From Streptomyces sp. G-G2 (GTDB lineage: Bacteria; Actinomycetota; Actinomycetes; Streptomycetales; Streptomycetaceae), in NCBI RefSeq assembly GCF_030063135.1, contig NZ_JASISO010000002.1, positions 1 through 64,000 of the forward strand: 64,000 nucleotides of DNA, read 5' to 3'. Numbering within the stretch: the first letter of the stretch is position 1; each line of letters opens with the position of its first letter. This document shows positions 18,601 through 27,247 of the stretch, one piece after another. The notes beneath the pieces were generated by a model. It ran no database searches and was not told the origin of the DNA. It saw only the letters and a program-made list of their open reading frames with translations. The position numbers and the translations under genes were made by a program.

Positions 18601-18845
18601 AGCGCCAGTACGGCCCCGTCGACCAGTGGTGGCTCACCCAGCACCCGGCGTTGCGGATCGAGCCGCTCCGCCCCGGCGTAGAGCACGACGGCGCCCCCCG
18701 TGTCGGGGCCCGCGACGGTCGCCGCCAGCCCCGAGGCCACCGCGGCCAGGGGGGTGCCGACGGGCGCCGTGACGAGCACGTCGCAGGTCGCGGACGCGAT
18801 CTGGTGGCCGCTGCGCGGCCCGAGGACGGTCAGCCGGATCTGCAT
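15660..18845 (-). CDS. FHA-domain FtsK/SpoIIIE (EssC-like) ATPase without membrane segments
   Basis: A 1,061-residue protein. Residues 1-85 form a small beta-rich domain and about 105-185 an FHA phosphothreonine-binding domain (RIGRSADADVPLDD, SRAH, DLDSTNGTALDG). A long Pro/Gly/Ala/Ser-rich disordered linker runs to about 380. The region ARLWGRGPAHPEHLVVGLGAG resembles the segment before the first ATPase of EssC/EccC secretion motors. An FtsK-type ATPase follows, with Walker A GPAGSGRTELL (about 755-763) and Walker B LVVLVDDFDAL (about 898-908). FHA followed by FtsK is the EssC order, but no transmembrane helices are visible, so it appears cytosolic. It is divergent from two Ser/Thr kinases, which suggests phospho-dependent control. 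The substrate is unknown; DNA or protein pumping are both possible. Confidence 0.85.
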   Translation of the reverse strand: MQIRLTVLGPRSGHQIASATCDVLVTAPVGTPLAAVASGLAATVAGPDTGGAVVLYAGAERLDPQRRVLGEPPLVDGAVLALHTPVPDVSPGLEEGLGAPQLHVAAGPDAGGVHLLHPGSIRIGRSADADVPLDDPDVSRAHCAVTVTEDGRVTVADLDSTNGTALDGVAVTGTPVPLAPGALLRIGESTLRLAGPAAAPLPLTPDLEGHLTLPLARSESGHPAPSWPAAGAPGTDPHAQGSPPYAAPGAPSAGQHTAGPRPPHTGPIAPGSDSGHRATSWPAAGGPDTGAHASGAGAPHAAPRSAPYLDPYADPYAGSGTGNGTPPGGTRARTAPGNGPGSGPATGPESGPESGAGAGRRRGIGAWARKWVGREEEDGAGSSAAAPPVPPGAVPGPDDPATLLLAALGPTARLWGRGPAHPEHLVVGLGAGSRVALRTAGALGLAGPRARLTGVARSVVAQLAALHSPAVLEIVLVAADRARPLAERRADWGWLGWLPHTRPAHGQDCRLLLAYDRDQATARTGELTRRLDDSPLGAGWAAAGHEAVAAAARSYAGPFTLVVVDGDPGPGQLRDVTGRLASHGPAAGIHVLALADAPAATPASPVDETYRAACALAPAFRDCGAVGLLSGDVATTVRSFTVSGGRPVTPGETSVADAVSSAWAERFARALAPLRTEGAVTEPVRPATATLPATARLLDELGLARATPASLMARWAAATDQGQGVGGHAEIVLGSGRRGPVGAELVTDGPHLLIEGPAGSGRTELLRSVAASLSAAARPDRLGLVLLDGAGGERGDGLLPCTELPHVCAHLVASDPLRMREFAQALGAELKRRHELLAGVPFTEWHARHEVADRMVAPRRPSTGELRGDLEPLRSGTLRLRSAAPRTDAPGPSPLPRLVVLVDDFDALVAPALGSTGRPSAGSVVRALEAVAREGARLGVHLVATSARPDRTADTELARLATLRVELDAPDQPGPGRGLLRHTDGRPVPFQAGRVTGRIPRTATQRPTVVPVEWERMGDPPARRPVRELGNGPTDLALLASALDRASHLVSATPVLFPPAP

Positions 18846-19270
18846 CGCCGTCAGCGGTCCCTTCTGCGCGGTGCGCGCTGCGTGCGCCCGGCAGGGAACA
18901 GACGGGACATGACTGCCCGTTCACCCCCGCCCGGCACGGACGCGTCGTCCGGTCAGGTCATCCGGAAGGCGGGGCTCCCGACCCCGCCGACTCCGTACGG
19001 GTGCATCCTCGCACCTGTCACCGACAACACGCCCGGCACCCGGGCACAAGTGATCTTGATCGGTCGCCGCCGGGTCCACTCCCCGTACAGATACGGACAG
19101 CAACCCGCGGAAAATCGCCATGGGCATACCCCGCAAATGTCACTCTTCGTATATATGTACGGCAACCATCGTCGGTCGCCCAGCGTCTTCCCCGGGGACA
19201 CCGCCTAGAGTGGGTCGGAAAAACGCTCGGAAGAACGCAGCCAGAACACCACAGCAGGGGAGCGCGAGAC
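18846..19270. other. Divergent intergenic region between the FHA-FtsK gene and pkaA
   Basis: This 425-base region must hold promoters for both strands. A TAGAGT at 19206-19211 is a plausible -10 for pkaA with an untranslated leader of about 55 bases; its -35 is weak. An unusually AT-rich patch (cgtatatatgtac) lies near 19149-19160. No additional gene is supported; open frames here lack ribosome sites and family likeness. Confidence 0.4.
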
Positions 19271-20998
19271 GTGCGGCCAGTCGGCAGCAAGTACCTGCTC
19301 GAGGAGCCGCTCGGACGCGGCGCCACGGGCACCGTCTGGCGTGCCCGCCAGCGTGAGGCGGCGGGCGCCGAGGCGGCGGTCGCGGGCCAGCCCGGCGAGA
19401 CCGTGGCGATCAAGGTCCTCAAGGAGGAGCTGGCGCACGACCCCGACGTCGTCATGCGCTTCCTGCGGGAGCGCTCCGTCCTGCTGCGCCTGACCCACCC
19501 CAACATCGTGCGGACCCGCGACCTCGTCGTCGAGGGCGATCTGCTCGCCCTCGTCATGGACCTGATCGACGGTCCCGACCTGCACAAATACCTCCGCGAG
19601 AACGGGCCCTTCACCCCGGTCGCCGCGAGCCTGCTGACCGCCCAGATCGCGGACGCGCTCGCCGCCAGCCATGCCGACGGCGTGGTCCACCGCGACCTCA
19701 AGCCCGCCAACGTCCTGCTCGACGAGCGCGACGGCCAGATGCGCCCGATGCTCACCGACTTCGGCATCGCGCGGCTGGCCGACTCCCCGGGCCTCACCCG
19801 CACCCACGAGTTCGTCGGCACGCCCGCCTACGTCGCCCCCGAGTCCGCCGAGGGCCGCCCGCAGACCTCCGCGGTCGACATCTACGGCGCGGGCATCCTG
19901 ATGTACGAGCTGGTCACCGGCCGTCCGCCGTTCGCGGGCGGGACCGCGCTGGAGGTCCTGCACCGCCACCTCAGCGAGGAGCCGCAGCGCCCCTCGACCC
20001 TGCCCGAGCCGCTGTGGACGGTCATCGAGCGCTGCCTGAGCAAGGAGCCGGACCACCGGCCCAGCGCCGTGAACCTGGCCCGCGCCCTGCGCGTGGTCGC
20101 CGCGGGCATCGGCGTGCACTCCTCCTCCGCCGAGGTCGAGGCCGCCCTCGGCGTCGGTGCGCTGCTCGCGCCCGACCCCTCGCCCGCGCCGGTCCCGCAG
20201 ACCCCCGGAGCCGCGGACCCGACCCAGGTGCTGCCGGGGCACATGGGCTCGCCCATGGGTGCCTACGATCCCCACGCGGCCACCAGCGTCATGCAGTCCA
20301 TGCCGCCCGCTCCGCAGCACTCCCCCGGCGCCGACCCGACCTCGGTCATGCCGCCCGTGCAGCAGCCGGACCAGCCGCACCCGTGGCAGTCGCAGATGCA
20401 GGCCGCCCGGGACCGCAACGAGCAGACCCAGGTCCAGTACCTCGACCCGGCCCAGGACCCCCTGCGGCGCCGACCGCAGCGCCAGGCGCCCTCGCCGCAG
20501 CAGTACCAGCAGCCGCAACAGCCCCAGCAGTACCAGCAGGGCCCGCCGCAGCACTACCAGCAGCCTCAGCAGCCCGGGCAGTACCGGCAGTCGCCCCCGC
20601 CGCAGCAGTACCAGCAGCCGCAGCAGTACCAGCAGCGGCCCCCGCAGCAGCAGCCCCAGCACTACGCGCCGCAACAGCAGCAGCCCCAGCAGCCCCAGCA
20701 GCACCAGCCGAGGCAGCCCCAGCAGCAGCCCGCCCAGCGCGAGCCGCGCGAACCCCGCGAGCCGCGCCGCCGCAGCAGCAACCCGATGCGGATCCCGGGG
20801 CTGGGCTGCCTCAAGGGCTGCCTGTTCACCATCGTCCTGCTCTTCGTCGCGGGCTGGCTGGTCTGGGAACTGACGCCCCTCCAGGAGTGGGTGGGCACCG
20901 GCAAGGGCTGGTGGGACCAGGTCTGGTCCTGGGGCACGAGCATCACCAACTGGATCGGCGACCTCGGCGGCAGCGGTGGTGGCGGGAGCACCGGCTGA
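19271..20998 (+). CDS. pkaA: Membrane-anchored Ser/Thr protein kinase PkaA
   Basis: A 575-residue eukaryotic-type kinase. The catalytic domain (about 7-275) has the Gly loop GRGATGTVW, Lys48 in VAIK, HRDLKPAN with the catalytic Asp142, DFG at 163-165, and the GTPAYVAPE segment. A long Pro/Gln/Tyr-rich tail (about 405-500) follows, then a basic patch, one transmembrane helix (about 518-536) and a Trp/Gly-rich extracellular end. Size, tail and pairing with a second kinase match S. coelicolor PkaA (543 residues from memory). The GTG at 19271 follows a GGGGAG ribosome site; longer starts are rejected. The gene is divergent from an FHA-domain ATPase that could be a phosphorylation partner. Confidence 0.9.
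   Translation: MRPVGSKYLLEEPLGRGATGTVWRARQREAAGAEAAVAGQPGETVAIKVLKEELAHDPDVVMRFLRERSVLLRLTHPNIVRTRDLVVEGDLLALVMDLIDGPDLHKYLRENGPFTPVAASLLTAQIADALAASHADGVVHRDLKPANVLLDERDGQMRPMLTDFGIARLADSPGLTRTHEFVGTPAYVAPESAEGRPQTSAVDIYGAGILMYELVTGRPPFAGGTALEVLHRHLSEEPQRPSTLPEPLWTVIERCLSKEPDHRPSAVNLARALRVVAAGIGVHSSSAEVEAALGVGALLAPDPSPAPVPQTPGAADPTQVLPGHMGSPMGAYDPHAATSVMQSMPPAPQHSPGADPTSVMPPVQQPDQPHPWQSQMQAARDRNEQTQVQYLDPAQDPLRRRPQRQAPSPQQYQQPQQPQQYQQGPPQHYQQPQQPGQYRQSPPPQQYQQPQQYQQRPPQQQPQHYAPQQQQPQQPQQHQPRQPQQQPAQREPREPREPRRRSSNPMRIPGLGCLKGCLFTIVLLFVAGWLVWELTPLQEWVGTGKGWWDQVWSWGTSITNWIGDLGGSGGGGSTG
20484..20750 (+). repeat. Low-complexity Gln/Pro/Tyr codon repeats inside pkaA
   Basis: Imperfect repeats built on cagcagtaccagcagcc encode runs such as QQYQQPQQPQQYQQ. 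The tract is slippage-prone and its length probably varies between strains. It lies between the kinase domain and the membrane helix. Confidence 0.85.
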
Positions 20999-21167
20999 CG
21001 GGCCGACAGAACGGCCCGGTAGCGGTGAGTTCGTGGATTTGTCGACTTCTGGGGCGTGATTTCGCCCGCAGAAGTGAAGGTCGCCACGAATTGAGGCCCC
21101 TGCTGGCCTCCAACCCCCATTCGGCCGCGTAGCTTTGGTGCGTACGCCAGCCGCTGAGGGAGCAGTC

Positions 21168-22427
21168 GTGGCACGGAAGATCGGCAGCCGGTACACCGCG
21201 CACCAGATCCTTGGGCGCGGCAGCGCGGGCACGGTATGGCTCGGCGAGGGGCCCGACGGCCCCGTCGCCGTCAAGCTGCTCCGTGAGGACCTCGCGTCCG
21301 ACCAGGAGCTGGTGGGACGGTTCGTCCAGGAGCGCAGCGCGCTGCTCGGACTGGAGCACCCCCATGTCGTCTCGGTCCGCGACCTCGTCGTGGACGGCAA
21401 CGACCTCGCACTCGTCATGGACCTCGTCCGCGGCACCGACCTGCGCACCCGGCTCGACCGGGAGCGGCGGCTGGCCCCGGAGGCGGCCGTCGCGATCGTC
21501 GCCGACGTCGCCGACGCGCTCGCCGCCGCGCACGCGGCCGGGGTGGTGCACCGCGACGTCAAGCCGGAGAACGTCCTGCTCGACATGCAGGGCGAGATCG
21601 GCCCGGGCGGTGCGCACCCGGCGCTGCTCACCGACTTCGGCGTGGCCAAGCTGATCGACTCCCCGCGCCGGGCCGGACCCGCGCCCGGCGGCGTCCGGGC
21701 CACCGCGCCGACCACGCGGATCATCGGCACCCCCGACTACCTCGCCCCCGAGATCGTCGAGGGTCTGCCGCCGCGGGCCGCGGTGGACATATACGCGCTG
21801 GCCACCGTGCTGTACGAGCTGCTCGCCGGGTTCACGCCCTTCGGGGGCGGGCACCCGGGGGCGGTGCTGCGGCGGCACGTCACCGAGACGGTGGTGCCCC
21901 TGCCGGGGATCCCCGACGAACTGTGGCAACTGATGGTCCAGTGCCTGGCCAAGGCGCCCGCCTCGCGGCTGCGGGCCTCCGAACTCTCCGCCCGGCTGCG
22001 GGACCTGCTGCCGCTGCTGGCCGGGATGCCGCCGCTTGACGTGGACGAGCCGGACGACCTGGAAGCGGTGCCGCCCGAGCGGACCGCCGTGGAGGAGACC
22101 CCGGCGGTACCGGCGCGGCGGCGGGGCGTGGTGCCGCTGGTTCCGGGGTCGGCGACGGACTCGAACCGGGACACGCACACCTCGATGCGGGTGCCCGGGC
22201 CGGAGGAACTGGCGGGCGGTGCGCTCGGGACGGCCCGGGTGCCGAGGCCTGCCGGGGGGCACCGGCCGGGGGCGGCGCGGCACCGTGCCGACACCGTGCG
22301 CAAGCGCAGGCTGATGCTGTCCGCGGCCGGGGTGCTGCTGGTGGCGGCCGTCTCCGTCGGCGGCTACCTCGCGGCGTCCGACGACGCCCCGCCCCCGCCG
22401 GGCACGAAGCGCTCGGCAACGCCGTAG
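21168..22427 (+). CDS. pkaB: Membrane-anchored Ser/Thr protein kinase PkaB
   Basis: A 419-residue kinase, close to the 417 residues I recall for S. coelicolor PkaB. Residues 8-265 are the kinase domain: GRGSAGTVW, Lys36 in VAVK, HRDVKPEN with Asp130, DFG at 156-158 and GTPDYLAPE. A juxtamembrane linker follows, then one helix (MLSAAGVLLVAAVSVGGYLA, about 383-402) and a short tail beginning ASDDAPPPP with no PASTA or other sensor domain. The GTG at 21168 follows GAGGGAG; the longer ATG frame at 21135 is rejected. It lies 169 bases after pkaA on the same strand. Confidence 0.9.
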   Translation: MARKIGSRYTAHQILGRGSAGTVWLGEGPDGPVAVKLLREDLASDQELVGRFVQERSALLGLEHPHVVSVRDLVVDGNDLALVMDLVRGTDLRTRLDRERRLAPEAAVAIVADVADALAAAHAAGVVHRDVKPENVLLDMQGEIGPGGAHPALLTDFGVAKLIDSPRRAGPAPGGVRATAPTTRIIGTPDYLAPEIVEGLPPRAAVDIYALATVLYELLAGFTPFGGGHPGAVLRRHVTETVVPLPGIPDELWQLMVQCLAKAPASRLRASELSARLRDLLPLLAGMPPLDVDEPDDLEAVPPERTAVEETPAVPARRRGVVPLVPGSATDSNRDTHTSMRVPGPEELAGGALGTARVPRPAGGHRPGAARHRADTVRKRRLMLSAAGVLLVAAVSVGGYLAASDDAPPPPGTKRSATP

Positions 22428-22464
22428 CCCTTGCCGGTACGGAATCCAGCCTCGCCGGCGGGGA

Positions 22465-22503
22465 GGCGGCCCTTTCAACGCCGACGGGGCTGAAAGGGCC
22501 GCC
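22465..22503. terminator. Terminator hairpin between pkaB and the oxygenase gene
   Basis: Perfect 13-bp arms (22465-22477 and 22491-22503) enclose a 13-base loop, between convergent genes. Further gccggcgggg-rich imperfect repeats follow to about 22560. Confidence 0.7.
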
Positions 22504-22566
22504 CCGAGGCGCCGACGGGGCTGAACACGACGCCTCAGGCGCCGGCGGGGCCGGAGAGGGCCCGGG

Positions 22567-23580
22567 TCACGGCGTCAGCAGGGCGGGGTGCCAGCGGCGC
22601 GCCACGGCGGGGTGGGCGCGGACCCAGCCCTTGAGCTCGTTGCGCCCGTACTCCGCGTGCAGCGGGTTCGACGCGTCCCGCATCAGGCCCGGCGCCGAGC
22701 GCAGGTAGTCCCCGGGGACGGTGTCGACGACCGCGTCCAGCCGCGGGTTGTAGAAGAACGGCACCGAGTACCGTTCCACCGCCCCCGGCGGGCTCACCAC
22801 CCGGTGGTCGGTGGCGCGCAGGTACCCCCGCGTCGCGATCTCCAGCAGCTCGCCCAGGTTGACCACGAACGCCCCCGGCAGCGGCGGCACGTCCAGGTAG
22901 CCCTCCCCGCGCCGGACCTGGAGGCCGCCCACCGCGTCCTGGAGCAGCAGGGTCAGGAAGCCGTAGTCCTTGTGCGCGCCCACGCCCTGGTCGGTGCCGG
23001 AGGGCGCCGAGCCGGGGTAGCGGATCAGCTTCGTGTGCAGGTGCGGCCGGTCCGCGAAGGCCGCGTCGAAGAAGTCCGCCGGGGCCCCGATCGAGGCCAG
23101 CAGCTCCTGGAGCAGCCGGTGGGCCACCGCGGCGAGCCGGGACTGCCAGTCCAGGACCACGCCCCGCAGCTCCGGCAGGGCGGCGGGCCACTGGTTGGGC
23201 CCCTCCAGCCACAGGTACGCCGGGTCCCCGGGCCCCACCGGCGGCGCGGGGCGTTCCGCGCCGACGTCCAGCTGGTCGCGCCAGTCGGAGGCGCCGCCGG
23301 TCAGCTCGTGGCCGATCCGGGTGTAGCCGCGGAAGTGCGGCGAGTTCAGATTGCTCACGGCCAGCCGGTCGGCCTCGGGGAGCGCGAAGAAGGCCCGGGT
23401 CAGCTCCAGGACGCGGGCGGTCTCGGCGGCGCCGACCCCGTGCCCGGTCAGGTGCAGGAACCCGGTGTCGCGGGCGGCGGCGTGCAGTTCCGCACGGAAA
23501 CCGGCCCGCTCGGCCGGGTCGTCGGCCCGGGACAGGTCCAGGACGGGAAGAGAGGTCAGAGAAGGGTGCGCGGACGGCAT
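22567..23580 (-). CDS. Isopenicillin-N-synthase-like 2-oxoglutarate/Fe(II) dioxygenase
   Basis: A 337-residue non-heme iron oxygenase. The N-terminal DIOX_N region (LPVLDLSRADD, FLHLTGHGV) is followed by the double-stranded beta-helix with iron ligands His203-x-Asp205 (GAHKDYGFL) and His259 (RATDHRVV), and the Arg270-x-Ser272 pair (RYSVPFF) that binds the 2-oxoglutarate carboxylate. It should couple 2-oxoglutarate decarboxylation to oxidation of an unknown small molecule. Despite the family name it need not make penicillin, as no peptide synthetase lies nearby. It stands alone, convergent with pkaB and divergent from prfB. Confidence 0.9.
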   Translation of the reverse strand: MPSAHPSLTSLPVLDLSRADDPAERAGFRAELHAAARDTGFLHLTGHGVGAAETARVLELTRAFFALPEADRLAVSNLNSPHFRGYTRIGHELTGGASDWRDQLDVGAERPAPPVGPGDPAYLWLEGPNQWPAALPELRGVVLDWQSRLAAVAHRLLQELLASIGAPADFFDAAFADRPHLHTKLIRYPGSAPSGTDQGVGAHKDYGFLTLLLQDAVGGLQVRRGEGYLDVPPLPGAFVVNLGELLEIATRGYLRATDHRVVSPPGAVERYSVPFFYNPRLDAVVDTVPGDYLRSAPGLMRDASNPLHAEYGRNELKGWVRAHPAVARRWHPALLTP

Positions 23581-23905
23581 GACGGCTCCGTTTCGGATGT
23601 CACGGGGTCCTGTTCCCCAAGGGTGGCGGGGACGGCGGTCGGGGAGGGGCCGCAGGCAGGGGTGGCGCCGGGGGCCGCGTGAGCCGCGTACAGGACCGAA
23701 GGGCGAATCGAGCAGCTGGGAACTCAGGCTGTGGTTCGGTCCGGCGGCCGACAGCTCGTCGTCGTGACACGCATGTAGTCCACATGGCGGCGGATCACGA
23801 GCGAAACAGTCATGCGATGAGCGTACGCCCGTGCGGAGGCCCGGTCGTAGAGGTGTATTCGGCCTGGCCGGACGGGGCCGTCCGGGGACCGGCTACGCTG
23901 GACCC
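23581..23905. other. Divergent intergenic region upstream of prfB
   Basis: This 325-base gap separates the oxygenase (-) from prfB (+). It includes TACGCT at 23894-23899, 6 bases before the prfB GTG, indicating a leaderless prfB transcript. No T-box, programmed-frameshift sequence or additional gene was seen. Confidence 0.5.
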
Positions 23906-25015
<1,110 letters not shown>

Positions 25016-25031
25016 CCTCCCCCCGAACAGC

Positions 25032-25071
25032 GAAGAAGCCCGGATCCCTCGCGAGGGGTCCGGGCTTCTTC
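25032..25071. terminator. Bidirectional terminator after prfB
   Basis: A 13-bp stem (25032-25044 with 25059-25071), one mismatch, then an inner ccctcgcgaggg palindrome. It lies between the convergent prfB and zinc-ribbon genes. Confidence 0.85.
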
Positions 25072-25088
25072 GATCGGTACGTGTGGCG

Positions 25089-25283
25089 CTACGCGGCCTG
25101 GTGAGCCACCAGCGCGAGCGCTGCCACGAGCACCACCATGAGCGCGATCAGCGTCATGGGGTTGAGGTTGGCGAAGGGGCGGTCCTCCTGCTGGAGGCGC
25201 TCCCTGTTCGCCCGGCACACCGGGCAGCGGCCCTGACTGACGGGCGCGGCGCAGTTCGCGCACACGAGCCGGTCATATGTCAT
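25089..25283 (-). CDS. Small zinc-ribbon membrane protein
   Basis: A 64-residue protein too short for confident family assignment. It has two CxxC knuckles (CANCAAPVSQGRCPVC, residues 8-23) forming a likely zinc ribbon, a short charged linker, and one C-terminal helix (MTLIALMVVLVAALALV) near the end. It is probably a tail-anchored membrane protein with its zinc ribbon in the cytosol. A strong AGGAGGAG ribosome site precedes the ATG at 25283, so this start is preferred over the in-frame upstream one at 25430. It is convergent with prfB. Function unknown. Confidence 0.8.
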   Translation of the reverse strand: MTYDRLVCANCAAPVSQGRCPVCRANRERLQQEDRPFANLNPMTLIALMVVLVAALALVAHQAA

Positions 25284-25508
25284 GCGCTCTCCTCCTCTCG
25301 TCCCCATGTACAACGGCGGCGGGAACGAGTCCGTTCCCCTTACCACTGTGCCAGCTCGCGCGACATTCGGCGCGGCCCGTCCGGGCAAACGCGATCCCGG
25401 CTCTGCCGCACCACGGGATATAACGGACAACTCCGGATGCCGGGTCCCTAGCCCGCGCCCGTTCGCGTATGGTCACGCTCACCTACTCCCGGCGACCGTG
25501 GTGCACCC

Positions 25509-26198
25509 GTGATCCGATTCGACAGTGTGTCCAAGTACTACCCGAAGCAGAGCCAGCCCGCACTCAGGGACGTGTCCCTGGAGATCGTCAAGGGTGAGTT
25601 CGTCTTCCTGGTCGGCTCCTCCGGCTCCGGCAAGTCCACCTTCCTGCGGCTGATACTGCGCGAGGAGCGGGCCAGCCAGGGTCAGGTGCACGTCCTGGGC
25701 AAGGACCTCGCCAGACTCTCCAACTGGAAGGTCCCGCACATGCGGCGCCAGCTGGGGACCGTCTTCCAGGACTTCCGGCTGCTTCCCAACAAGACGGTCG
25801 CGGAGAACGTGGCCTTCGCGCAGGAAGTCATCGGCAAACCGCGCGGCGAGATCCGCAAGGCCGTCCCCCAGGTGCTGGAGCTGGTCGGTCTGGGCGGCAA
25901 AGAGGGCCGCATGCCCGGCGAGCTGTCCGGCGGTGAGCAGCAGCGCGTGGCCATCGCCCGCGCCTTCGTCAACCGCCCGGCACTGCTGATCGCGGACGAG
26001 CCGACCGGCAACCTCGACCCGTCGACCTCCGTCGGGATCATGAAGCTGCTGGACCGGATCAACCGGACCGGCACCACCGTGATCATGGCGACGCACGACC
26101 AGCAGATCGTCGACCAGATGCGCAAGCGCGTCATCGAACTCGAACAGGGCCGTCTCGTGCGCGACCAGTCGCGCGGCGTCTACGGCTACCAGCACTGA
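25509..26198 (+). CDS. ftsE: Cell-division ABC transporter ATP-binding protein FtsE
   Basis: A 229-residue ATPase with Walker [10 protein letters not shown] (36-44), signature LSGGEQQR (139-146) and Walker B/D-loop ADEPTGNLD (162-170). With FtsX it forms the FtsEX complex, which transmits ATP hydrolysis across the membrane to activate peptidoglycan hydrolases at division or growth sites. A GTG start ([12 protein letters not shown]) is family-typical. It is the first gene of ftsE-ftsX, with a 58-base gap containing short cactgaa repeats before ftsX. Confidence 0.96.
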   Translation: MIRFDSVSKYYPKQSQPALRDVSLEIVKGEFVFLVGSSGSGKSTFLRLILREERASQGQVHVLGKDLARLSNWKVPHMRRQLGTVFQDFRLLPNKTVAENVAFAQEVIGKPRGEIRKAVPQVLELVGLGGKEGRMPGELSGGEQQRVAIARAFVNRPALLIADEPTGNLDPSTSVGIMKLLDRINRTGTTVIMATHDQQIVDQMRKRVIELEQGRLVRDQSRGVYGYQH

Positions 26199-26256
26199 AG
26201 CCGGCCCCGAAGCCGGCACTGAAACGCCAGCACTGAAGCAGCACTGAAAGGACGCC

Positions 26257-27180
26257 ATGCGCGCCCAGTTCGTCATGTCCGAGATCGGCGTGGGCCTCCG
26301 CCGCAATCTCACCATGACCTTCGCGGTCATCATTTCCGTGGCCCTGTCGCTGGCCCTGTTCGGTGGCTCCCTGCTCATGCGCGACCAGGTGAGCCAGATG
26401 AAGGGCTACTGGTACGACAAGGTCAACGTCTCGATCTACCTCTGCAACAAGAACGACGCCGAGGCGAGCGGGGGCGCCTCCTGCGCCAAGGGCGCGGTGA
26501 CCGCGGAGCAGAAGAAGCAGATCGAGGCCGACCTCAAGAAGATGGACCTGGTCGAGACCGTCGCGTACGAGTCCTCCGACGAGGCCTACAAGCACTACAA
26601 GCAGCAGTTCGGGCACACCGCGCTCGCCGCCTCCATCACCCCGGACCAGATGCCCGAGTCCTTCCGCGTGAAGCTGAAGAACCCGGAGAAGTACAAGGTC
26701 ATCACCACCGCCTTCGCCGGGCGGGACGGGGTCCAGTCGGTCGAGGACCAGCGGACCGTCCTGGACAACCTCTTCCGGCTGCTCGGCTACCTCAATGTGG
26801 CCGCCCTCGGGATCATGTTGATCATGCTGGTGGTGGCGCTGCTGCTGATCGTCAACACGGTGCGCGTCTCCGCCTTCAGCCGTCGGCGGGAGACCGGGAT
26901 CATGCGGCTGGTGGGCGCTTCCAGCTTCTACATCCAGGTGCCGTTCATCATGGAGGCCGCCTTCGCCGGCCTGATCGGCGCGGTGCTGGCCTGCGGGATG
27001 CTGGCCTCCGGCCAGTACTTCGTGATCGACCACGGCGCGGGGCTGCGGCAGAAGATGGAGCTGATCAATTTCATCGGCTGGGACGCGGTGCTCACCAAGC
27101 TGCCGTTGGTACTGGTCATCGGTCTGCTGATGCCCTCGCTCGCGGCGTTCGTCGCCTTGCGCAAGTACCTGAAGGTGTGA
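26257..27180 (+). CDS. ftsX: Cell-division protein FtsX
   Basis: A 307-residue integral membrane partner of FtsE with four helices: one near residues 20-42, then an extracellular domain (about 45-175) with a Cys pair (YLCNKNDAEASGGASCAK), and three C-terminal helices with the cytosolic FSRRRETGIMRLVGAS segment typical of FtsX/MacB folds. The extracellular loop would bind a hydrolase adaptor. The start is supported by an AAAGGA site. Confidence 0.96.
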   Translation: MRAQFVMSEIGVGLRRNLTMTFAVIISVALSLALFGGSLLMRDQVSQMKGYWYDKVNVSIYLCNKNDAEASGGASCAKGAVTAEQKKQIEADLKKMDLVETVAYESSDEAYKHYKQQFGHTALAASITPDQMPESFRVKLKNPEKYKVITTAFAGRDGVQSVEDQRTVLDNLFRLLGYLNVAALGIMLIMLVVALLLIVNTVRVSAFSRRRETGIMRLVGASSFYIQVPFIMEAAFAGLIGAVLACGMLASGQYFVIDHGAGLRQKMELINFIGWDAVLTKLPLVLVIGLLMPSLAAFVALRKYLKV

Positions 27181-27234
27181 CGAGTGCCCCGTGGGCGGTG
27201 CGGCCAACCCGCCGTGCCGGCCCGGGGCTTGTCC

Positions 27235-27240
27235 TAGACT
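27235..27240 (+). promoter_or_regulatory. -10 element for a leaderless S41 protease transcript
   Basis: TAGACT lies 7 bases upstream of the ATG at 27248, with no ribosome site. This fixes the shorter start and gives the gene its own promoter apart from ftsEX. Confidence 0.45.
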
Positions 27241-27247
27241 CGGCGCC

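Noticed and set aside
22567..23580. Penicillin biosynthesis gene (isopenicillin N synthase)
   Set aside because: Only the broad oxygenase family is supported; no ACV synthetase or other beta-lactam genes are near.
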